DNA of 21,688 nucleotides, from the NCBI GenBank assembly GCA_963615055.1, contig CAVEFO010000034.1:1-21688 (forward strand), read 5' to 3'. The translations under genes and the position numbers were made by a program. This document shows positions 16,218-21,688 of this stretch, in pieces. Below the pieces are notes generated by a model. The model was given only the letters and a program-made list of their open reading frames with translations. It searched no databases and was not told the origin of the DNA. How positions within the stretch are numbered: position 1 is the stretch's first letter; every line of letters begins with the position of its first letter. This DNA is from UBA1822 sp963615055 (GTDB taxonomy: Bacteria; Bacillota; Negativicutes; Veillonellales; Dialisteraceae).

Positions 16218-17388
16218 GTCCGCCGACCCCCTTTTGCTCCGCGCCCACATTCGTATTGAAATACTCCGACAATTTTTCAAATTCCGGATTCCACGCGAAA
16301 GACTCCACATCCATCACCAAGACGCGCTCCGAGAGAATCCGCCCGCCATCTGAAACCGGCTCCGTTTTGCACCCGAAACGGCGGGCGAGCCCTTCAGCGA
16401 TTTCCTCCTGCGCCCGCCCCAAGACCTTCCAGCCGTTTCCCGACACCTTCGGACTCTGCAACTCCAGATACTCCGCGCCGCGATCCGTATTTCTCACAAT
16501 CGCCGCATGACGGCCGGTCACAAAATAATACTCCCGATCCCGCGGAAGCGCCGTCAAAAGATTCGCACTCTCCGCCGCCTCCCGCTCGACCGTATACTCC
16601 GCCATCCGGATATCGCCGAGCCCTGCGACTGCCTTGATAGCCGCATAGCGACAAAACGCCTCCCGACTCTCACCGCCGCGAAAATCCAACACATCCAGTC
16701 CCATCTTATTCGCGATATACGCAAACCCGACAGACACGCACGAACCGCCCGTCTTATCCCCGCCGGAAATACGTCGAATGATTTCCTCCTCCGTCAGCCG
16801 GATTTCATGCCGCGTCGCCGTGACGGAATCCACATGTTTTTCCGCCAATATTTTCTGTAAATACTGCCAATCGGACGAAACGAACAAAAAGCCCTTCTCT
16901 TTCGCCTCAAAATCGGCTGCGGCCAATGCCTCTGTCGCTTTTTTATACGCACTGTCCGTCGCTAAAAAGGCGTGATACTTTTGCGTATTCTCCCGCTCCG
17001 CTTCCCATTCCCGAAGCGCCGCACTGTAACGCGAAAAAGCCTCCGCCCGTACCGCCGCCAAATACGCGATGCGCTCCGCCGCTTTCTCCCGTTCCTCCGA
17101 AAAAGACAGCGGCGAGACTTCTTCCAAATTCTCCGGCCTCGCTCCCCGAAGCCGCTCATACACCGGAGCAATCCCCGCCGCAATCTCCCGAGCCTCATCC
17201 GATCCCGAGAGGTTCGTTTTGTCAGGAAACATTTCATCGTCTTGTTTACTCTCTAATCTTCCCTCCCTGTCGGATACCGGAAATTCCGAAACCGCTCCGA
17301 GAACATCTTCTTTGATTTGCGAACTTTCCCACGTCCTTCCACACACAGACTCGACAAGATACGAACAATTCGGCCAATCGCAAAACAC
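16207..17388 (-). CDS. Putative papain-fold (Tox-PL-like) cysteine hydrolase, toxin candidate
   Basis: The 393-residue protein has a coiled-coil-prone middle (about 97-165, rich in Glu, Arg and Ala) and a C-terminal domain (about 200-340). The latter resembles papain-fold toxin/deamidase domains: GGSCVSVGFAYIANKMGLDV with Cys217, TGRHAAIVRN with His294, and EYLELQSP with Glu309 and Gln311 where the third catalytic residue is expected. The order and spacing of Cys, His and Glu/Gln fit the fold, but identity is low and read by eye. There is no signal peptide. The start is GTG at 17388 behind a strong AAGGAGG with 8 nt spacing; no other in-frame start lies upstream of it before a stop codon. It overlaps the small gene by 11 nt. 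Alternatives are a phage-type structural protein or an uncharacterised peptidase. Confidence 0.7.
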   Translation of the reverse strand: MFCDWPNCSYLVESVCGRTWESSQIKEDVLGAVSEFPVSDREGRLESKQDDEMFPDKTNLSGSDEAREIAAGIAPVYERLRGARPENLEEVSPLSFSEEREKAAERIAYLAAVRAEAFSRYSAALREWEAERENTQKYHAFLATDSAYKKATEALAAADFEAKEKGFLFVSSDWQYLQKILAEKHVDSVTATRHEIRLTEEEIIRRISGGDKTGGSCVSVGFAYIANKMGLDVLDFRGGESREAFCRYAAIKAVAGLGDIRMAEYTVEREAAESANLLTALPRDREYYFVTGRHAAIVRNTDRGAEYLELQSPKVSGNGWKVLGRAQEEIAEGLARRFGCKTEPVSDGGRILSERVLVMDVESFAWNPEFEKLSEYFNTNVGAEQKGVGGRVK

Positions 17389-17428
17389 GCTCCTCCCCTC
17401 CTTTCGGACGAAATTTTTCGTTTTTCAA

Positions 17429-17458
17429 ATTATAATTTTCTGGGAAATCCCCGTCCAA
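17429..17458 (-). promoter_or_regulatory. Promoter of the toxin/immunity-like pair
   Basis: The minus strand has a perfect TATAAT (17429-17434) and a weak -35, TTGGAC (17453-17458), 18 bp apart. Initiation would be about 35 nt before the GTG. Confidence 0.55.
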
Positions 17459-17521
17459 TAGATAAATCCTATCCATCCTCATGCTTTCGTTGTATGAATG
17501 AAACGAAAGCTTGCTTGTCTT

Positions 17522-17678
17522 TTGCGTCAGACGCAAGACAGTTATTCGCCCTTGCTGTCAGCGGTCAATTTTCATCGGTGTCGCCCCCGGCGACAATATA
17601 AAATGCGGCGAAGCCGCCACCTGCACTGCTAATTGCTAACTGCTCACTACTAACTGCCCACTGCCCACTGCTCACGTC
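17522..17678 (+). repeat. Dispersed repeat, copy R2
   Basis: It opens with the palindrome TTGCGTC-A-GACGCAA (17522-17536) and continues with GTCGCCCCCGGCGAC and GCGGCGAAGCCGCC hairpins. The AACTGC/CACTGC units follow. It is in direct orientation with R1, with the exact 41-bp core at 17597-17637. It ends immediately before the metQ promoter. Confidence 0.85.
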
Positions 17679-17683
17679 ACGAT

Positions 17684-17712
17684 TTGACAAAACGTTCCTT
17701 CCGTGATATCAT
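17684..17712 (+). promoter_or_regulatory. Sigma-A promoter of metQ
   Basis: A perfect TTGACA (17684-17689), a 17-bp spacer and TATCAT (17707-17712) lie just ahead of the S-box aptamer, giving initiation near 17719. Confidence 0.8.
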
Positions 17713-17731
17713 CTCCCCAATTCCATATCGA

Positions 17732-17829
17732 TTCATCAAGAGCGTCGGAGGGACTGGCCCAAAGATGACGCGGCAACCTTCGGTTTTCCGAAAGGTGCCA
17801 AATCCAGCGAGAATTTCTCGAGAGATGAG
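17732..17829 (+). promoter_or_regulatory. SAM-I (S-box) riboswitch
   Basis: The aptamer carries the conserved S-box blocks: TCATCAAGAGCG at the 5' side, GGAGGGACTGGCCC (17747-17760), CGGCAACC (17771-17778), GGTGCCAAATCC (17794-17805) and GATGAG closing the P1 stem with TCATC. It binds S-adenosylmethionine. With SAM bound, the downstream terminator is expected to form and switch metQ off. Confidence 0.95.
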
Positions 17830-17838
17830 TACCGTGCG

Positions 17839-17867
17839 TTTCCTATCTTTCGGGTAGGAAATTTTTT
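17839..17867 (+). terminator. SAM-controlled terminator of the metQ leader
   Basis: TTTCCTATC (17839-17847) pairs with GGTAGGAAA (17853-17861), including one G-U pair, followed by T6 (17862-17867). Its place directly after the S-box aptamer makes it the expression platform. Confidence 0.88.
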
Positions 17868-17930
17868 ATTTCTTCCCGACGCGCTGATGAATCTTTTTTA
17901 GGGAAACAAAATTCCCAAAGGAGGTTTCTC

Positions 17931-18752
17931 ATGAAATTTACAAAGATTTTAGCCGGTGCCCTTTGCGCAGCGGCCTTTCTGGGACTGGCGGCCGGTTGCG
18001 GCGGCGAAGAAAAGAAACCGGCCGCCACGGAAAAAACAGAAATTACAGTCGGCACGACGGCAGGCGATCCGGAAAAAATTCTGGAATTTGTCACCCAAGA
18101 AGCGGCCAAGCAGGGGCTCACCGTGAAAGTCCAAGTCTTCTCAGACTACGTCACGCCGGATCAGGCACTCGCCTCGGGTGACATCGATCTCAACTCGATG
18201 CAGCACGGCCCCTTCCTCGACGCCTTCAATGAAAAGAGCGGCACGGACCTTGTTTCCATCGGAAGCACCTACCTCGCCCCGCTCCGCATCTATTCGCACA
18301 AGATTCAAAACATCGCAGACCTTCCCGAAGGCGCCACCGTCGGCATCCCGAACGATCCGTCAAACGGCGGCCGTGCCCTTCTTCTCCTGCAGAAACAGGG
18401 TCTGATCAAGATTGCCGAAGGCGTCTCCGCCACTAAGGCAACGCCGCTCGACATTACGGAAAACAAGCTCAATCTCCAAATCATCGAGCTCGAAGCCCCG
18501 CAGCTTCCGCGCTCGCTGGATGACACAACGATTTCCGTCATCAACGCGGGTTACGCCAGCTCCGCCGGTCTCGATTCCAAGACAGCCCTCGCCGTCGAAG
18601 ACAACACGAGCCCGTACGTAAATATCATCGCGTCCCGCAAAACGGACAAAGACAACCCGACGTATCAAAAATTCGTCAAAATTTTCCAATCCGAAGCAGT
18701 CAAAAAATACATCAACGAAACCTGCCGCGGCGATCTCATCCCGGCGTTCTGA
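17931..18752 (+). CDS. metQ: Methionine ABC transporter substrate-binding lipoprotein
   Basis: The 273-residue protein is a MetQ/NlpA-family lipoprotein that captures methionine for the MetNI importer. It has a type II signal peptide (MKFTKILAGALCAAAFLGL) ending in the lipobox AAGC, with Cys23 lipidated. The binding domain shows ITVGTTAGDPEKILEF, LNSMQHGPFLDAFN, GATVGIPNDPSNGGRALLLLQ and the SVINAGYA segment, all typical of the family. AAAGGAGG precedes the ATG. The S-box riboswitch upstream confirms control by methionine status. No metN or metI gene adjoins it; a terminator follows, so the transporter partners must be elsewhere. Confidence 0.95.
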   Translation: MKFTKILAGALCAAAFLGLAAGCGGEEKKPAATEKTEITVGTTAGDPEKILEFVTQEAAKQGLTVKVQVFSDYVTPDQALASGDIDLNSMQHGPFLDAFNEKSGTDLVSIGSTYLAPLRIYSHKIQNIADLPEGATVGIPNDPSNGGRALLLLQKQGLIKIAEGVSATKATPLDITENKLNLQIIELEAPQLPRSLDDTTISVINAGYASSAGLDSKTALAVEDNTSPYVNIIASRKTDKDNPTYQKFVKIFQSEAVKKYINETCRGDLIPAF

Positions 18753-18760
18753 AAAGAAAA

Positions 18761-18835
18761 GAGATGAGAGGCGTAGCTCGGTAGCGATTTTCCGAAAGAG
18801 GCAAAATGGCTGGAAAGCTTTGTGCCGATAGAAAT
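18761..18835 (+). other. Possible degenerate structured RNA after metQ
   Basis: The sequence GAGATGAGAGGCG, then GGCTGGAAAGC and GTGCCGATAGAAATGAG, recalls the 5' half of lysine (L-box) riboswitches, and the downstream terminator would fit a leader. No plus-strand gene follows, so it may be a remnant or a plain 3' region. This is a weak resemblance read by eye. Confidence 0.25.
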
Positions 18836-18865
18836 GAGGAGCCAAATTTCGGCTCTTCTTTTTTA
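18836..18865 (+). terminator. Terminator downstream of metQ
   Basis: GAGGAGCC (18836-18843) pairs with GGCTCTTC (18851-18858) with one G-U pair around a 7-nt loop, followed by a T-rich run. Confidence 0.8.
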
Positions 18866-18870
18866 TTGGC

Positions 18871-19190
18871 GGCAAACGCAAGACCGTTGTTCGCTTCCAG
18901 CTTCTAGGCAAAAGCGATTCACGCTTCGCGCGCTTTCAAAAAGCGGCCGCAGGCCGCCACCGGTCAAGCCCTCTTTTGAAAGAGGGTGGCCCGTAGGGCC
19001 GGGAGATAGACGGCACCATGTGAGAGAAAAATTTTCCACCGCAGGCCGCCACCGGTCAAGCCCTCTTTTGAGAGGGTGTCGCAAAGCGACCGGAGATAGA
19101 CGGCACTATGCGCCAAAAAGTCTCTCATCAAAGGCCGCTTTAAAATCGTCGCCGAAGGCGACACCTGCACGACCGATTGCGCCCTTCTCA
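18871..19190 (+). repeat. Modular hairpin repeat, copy R3
   Basis: No gene is seen here. The stretch is a chain of short hairpins: GCGGCC-GCA-GGCCGC (18943-18957), CCCTCTTT-TG-AAAGAGGG (18969-18986), GGCCC-GTA-GGGCC (18988-19000), GTCGC-AAA-GCGAC (19078-19090) and GTCGCC-GAA-GGCGAC (19148-19162). A unit of about 70 nt is duplicated in tandem (18949-19020 and 19041-19110), each copy running from GCAGGCCGCC to AGATAGACGGCAC and ATG. An inverted copy lies at 21283-21332. Confidence 0.85.
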
Positions 19191-19284
19191 CTGCTTTCCC
19201 CCAATCCTCAATTCCACTTTTAATGATAGGACGCGAATGTGAAAATATGCTTTTCATTTCCTTTTTGCCACAATTCCGCAACAC

Positions 19285-19316
19285 AAAAGGGGAACAGCTG
19301 CTGCGCCGTTCCCCTT
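19285..19316 (-). terminator. Terminator of the YadA-like adhesin gene
   Basis: AAGGGGAAC (19287-19295) and GTTCCCCTT (19308-19316) form a perfect 9-bp stem. On the minus strand it is followed by a short T-run (19285-19288). It lies 21 nt beyond the stop codon. Confidence 0.8.
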
Positions 19317-19337
19317 ACCTGTTTCAAATATAAAAAT

Positions 19338-20865
19338 TCAACGATTTTCGACTTTCGCCAAAAGTGCCGCCACCTGCGCTTCCAGTCTCTCAATCTTCTC
19401 CGCTTGCAGGCGGCTGTCATTCAAAAGACGACTGTTATCCGCACGAAGCGCATTCACTTCCTGCACCAGCTGCGAATTGGAGGCATTCTGCGAAAGTCTC
19501 GCACTGCGACGACCGAGCTTGAAAGAAACGCCGGCATTCAGCATCGGATCCCCGTTTCCAATCGTCCCGCCGATCGAAACCGTCGTATCCAAATTCGGCT
19601 TATAGAAAGCGCCGAGTGCTCCCGCATTCGCGTTTTTATAATGCCCGTAGCCGACCGCGAAGCTCCATTTATCCGCCGGATCGAATCCTTCCGGACGAAG
19701 CGCGGCAAGCGCCGCAGCCCCCGCGCCGACCTTATGAATATCATTCGACAGACTGCTCACCTTGTCATTTACGGAAAGAATGCTGTCCGTCACCGTATCA
19801 CCGAGACCCGCATCGACAAGTTTTTGGGTATCACCCAAATCCGTGCCGCTCGTCTCCAATCCCGTGATGGTAAAAGCCGTCTCCCCGCCGTTCGTTTTGA
19901 TTTCCACTTTTCCGTGTGCCGCCGCATACTCTTTGTTCGCGGCAAGGGCCTTGTACACTGCATCGCCCGTCACCAATTCCGTTTCTCCGGAGCCGACCGC
20001 TCCCGTTTTGACGGAAATAGCATTCCCCGTCAAATCGATATGATCACCCGCGCTATACGTCGTGCCGCCACCGCCGCTGCCGCCGCTGATTCCGGTGACA
20101 GTGAAAGCGTCCGCGCCATTTTTGTCTTTGAAAGTAATCGTGCCGTCGCTATAGGTGCCGCTTGCCAAAAGTTGCCCGACCGTCGCCGCATCCGTATTCG
20201 ATGTCCCCTTTGCCACATGGACAATTCTCCTCGTGACCTCCGCCACCTCGACGTCCGTGCCATCCTCATTTTTTGTCGTAGCCGCCGCACCGACGGAAAC
20301 CGTATTCGCTTCCTCCGAAGTCGATCCGTTTCCAATCACGACAGAATTATCAGCGACCGTCGAAATATCGGAGCCTAAAACAATTGCGTTATTGGCCGCC
20401 GTCTTGACCAGAGAGCCAAACACAAAAGTATTTTCCCCTTTGCCGGGCGTGTCCTCTTCAGATAATGCAGTATATTCACCGATGACATTTCCCATCCCGA
20501 AAGCAGCACTTTGTTTACCGGTGATTTTATTGTTAACCCCTACGCTCACACTTGTATGTGCATAAACCAAATTAGTCATTCCAATCCCTTGCGCATTGGC
20601 GGCCGTCACTGTATTCGTCACGCCCAAAGCAGATGCACCGGGCGCTTCCGCTCGGTTTGAAACCCCGCCCACAACAGCATCATCAAATACCGTCAATGTT
20701 CCATCGGATTTCGATCCTTTCATCCATGCTGAGCCGTCAAGCACTAGACCATCATGCGAGCACATGCAATCGGCGGCAGATACCCCCCCCCACTGGAGAA
20801 ATCGCAGAAACCAGCGCCAGAAGCACCGCTGCGGACAGCATACCGAATTTCTTGTTCGTTTTCAT
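19338..20865 (-). CDS. YadA-like trimeric autotransporter adhesin, frame-shifted at a poly-G tract (phase OFF)
   Basis: The gene reads MKTNKKFGMLSAAVLLALVS as a signal peptide from 20865, then meets nine G (20783-20791). With nine, translation ends at a TGA soon after. With eight, the frame continues ...PVGGVSA|AD into the passenger, giving 508 residues with an ideal cleavage site. In that frame there are YadA head repeats (ASALGVTN, SVSVGVNN, SAAFGMGN, SVVIGNGS), the neck RRIVHVAKGTSNTDAATVGQL, a short stalk and the membrane anchor (about nt 19737-19512). The anchor ends NAGVSFKLG. A coiled coil of about 57 residues follows it. Such proteins trimerise in the outer membrane and mediate adhesion. 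GGGGGAA precedes the ATG. A sequencing error is the alternative to phase variation. Confidence 0.88.
20783..20791 (-). repeat. Poly-G (9) tract in the adhesin signal-peptide region
   Basis: Nine C on the plus strand, nine G in the coding sense, lie between codons for SAISPV and the signal-peptidase site. One fewer G (or two more) restores the reading frame, the hallmark of slipped-strand phase variation. Confidence 0.9.
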
Positions 20866-21036
20866 GATACATTCCCCCATTCTGAAAAAAGGATGGAAAC
20901 GGGAAGACGTGCGTACCGGATTCAAACATTTTCCCCGACACGTTTCCCTCATGTCAGTAGTGTACCAATAAATCAACGGCAAAGGAAGAAGAAAATTTCA
21001 ATATGGGTTCATGATTTTTTCTATAGGGCTATGAGA

Positions 21037-21246
21037 GGGGCAAAATGACTATCTTTTTCAGCCTTCGGAGGCGTTTGCGGCGATGACTTTGGGAAGATAG
21101 GGATGAGGGGCATGACGATTGGCTTTCTCAGCTTTCGGAGGCATTTGCGGTGATGACTTTGGGAAGATAGGGGTGAGGGGCATGACGATTGGTTTTCTCG
21201 GATTTCGGAAGCATTTGCGGTGATGACTTTGGCAAGATAGAAATGA
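21037..21246 (+). repeat. Three tandem 70-bp repeats
   Basis: Copies run 21037-21106, 21107-21176 and 21177-21246, each starting GGGGCA and containing TTCGGA, GCGTTTGCGG or GCATTTGCGG, GATGACTTTGG and AAGATAG. Copies 2 and 3 begin alike (GGGGCATGACGATTGG), while copy 1 differs at its start. No spacers are present. Confidence 0.92.
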
Positions 21247-21450
21247 GGAGGCGGCCTGCGATGAAAAGCTATTTCTCTCACATTGTGCCGTCTATCTCCC
21301 GTCGCTTCGCGACACCCTCTTTCAAAAGAGGGCTAAGCGGCGGCGGCCTGCGGCCGCATTTTTATATCATCGCCGAAGGCGATACCGCTTAAAACTAACA
21401 GCCAAAAGCTAATCACTAACAACTATCTTGCGCGTGACAAAAAAGCCCCG
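21247..21450 (-). repeat. Modular hairpin repeat, copy R4 (inverted relative to R3)
   Basis: CATTGTGCCGTCTATCTCCC, GTCGC-TTC-GCGAC (21301-21313) and CCCTCTTT-CA-AAAGAGGG (21315-21332) are the reverse complement of the R3 unit. GCGGCCTGCGGCCGC-type and ATCGCCGAAGGCGAT hairpins follow, then ACCGCTTAAAACTAACAG and the AACTATCTTGCGC/TGACAAAAAAGCC tail. Confidence 0.85.
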
Positions 21451-21574
21451 CGCCCATTCTATCCGACAGCTGACCGTCTTCCGTTGACCGTTAACCGTGC
21501 GTCACATGATAGCAAAGACTTAATAAAACCTTCTCAAGCCCTCCACCCCACAAAGAGGTTCAATCAGCCGCATT

Positions 21575-21667
21575 ATTAAAATGTCGCGAAGCGACACCGC
21601 TTAAAACTAACAGCTAAAAGCCAAAAACCAATCACTAACAACTATCTTGCGCATGACAAAAAAGCCC
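21575..21667 (+). repeat. Modular repeat, copy R5
   Basis: GTCGC-GAA-GCGAC is followed by ACCGCTTAAAACTAACAG and the AACTATCTTGCGC/TGACAAAAAAGCC tail, in direct orientation with the 3' half of R4 about 210 nt upstream. Confidence 0.85.
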
Positions 21668-21669
21668 CA

Positions 21670-21688
21670 CAAGCCTATTCAAGCCTAT
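21670..21688 (+). repeat. Start of a 10-bp CAAGCCTATT array, cut by the window end
   Basis: CAAGCCTATT is followed by CAAGCCTAT at 10-bp spacing, the same unit type as the array at 4721-4770. The array may continue beyond the window. Confidence 0.6.

Larger units (their letters stand above)
20866..21688. other. Intergenic region without recognised genes
   Basis: No credible coding sequence is present. A minus-strand open frame at 21021-21281 merely reads through the 70-bp repeats. The stretch holds the adhesin leader, a 3 x 70-bp tandem repeat, two modular repeat copies (R4, R5) and the start of a 10-bp array at the window edge. No convincing adhesin promoter was found. Confidence 0.6.

Noticed and set aside
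17246..17536. Alternative 96-residue minus-strand frame overlapping the toxin start (MDRIYLLDGDFPENYN...)
   Set aside because: It covers the promoter and ribosome site of the toxin gene. A frameshift joining both is possible, but the GTG with AAGGAGG explains the data more simply.
21037..21246. Possible CRISPR array
   Set aside because: The 70-bp units are contiguous with no unique spacers, and no cas genes are near.
21021..21281. 86-residue minus-strand open frame
   Set aside because: It is only a read-through of the 70-bp repeats, with the same peptide repeated and then degraded.

Overview
The window reads as a chromosomal segment of a diderm Firmicute, most likely a member of the Negativicutes (Selenomonas/Veillonella-like). 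This is an inference. It combines Firmicute-style features (an S-box riboswitch, strong AGGAGG ribosome binding sites, a DUF1934-argS-pyrG gene order) with a trimeric autotransporter (YadA-type) adhesin, which needs an outer membrane. No rRNA, tRNA, CRISPR array or insertion sequence was recognised.

Layout. 1-669: 3' part of an Asp/Glu racemase-family gene (+), ending at a strong hairpin terminator shared with the convergent rlmD. 741-3994 (-): a three-gene operon of a class II Fic protein, a DUF4405-like membrane protein and the rRNA methyltransferase RlmD. 4144-4479 (+): a small cupin. 4480-4832: non-coding DNA with a 10-bp tandem array. 4833-7418 (-): an operon of an M20 amidohydrolase and two membrane proteins (DUF3100-like and a partner) that look like a split transporter. 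7663-11736 (-): three tandem paralogues of exported choloylglycine-hydrolase/penicillin-V-acylase-type Ntn hydrolases. 11882-15630 (-): DUF1934, argS and pyrG. 16002-17388 (-): a candidate papain-like toxin with a small overlapping acidic protein, flanked by direct repeats. 17684-18752 (+): a SAM-riboswitch-controlled metQ. 19338-20865 (-): a YadA-like adhesin. 20866-21688: tandem and modular non-coding repeats.

The strongest observation is a run of nine G (minus strand) inside the signal-peptide region of the adhesin. As sequenced, it puts signal peptide and passenger in different frames. Removing one G restores a 508-residue protein with a clean signal-peptidase site, so the gene looks phase-variable and currently OFF. 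The second is the toxin/immunity-like gene pair, which has its own promoter and sits between two direct repeats sharing an exact 41-bp core.

Much of the intergenic DNA from about 15.8 kb onward is built from recurring hairpin-rich modules that appear in both orientations. These are probably a lineage-specific repeat family and not genes. Two hydrolytic themes (exported amide hydrolases, and a cytoplasmic M20 amidohydrolase with a putative transporter) lie next to each other and could take part in scavenging amino-acid conjugates, but no shared regulation is visible.
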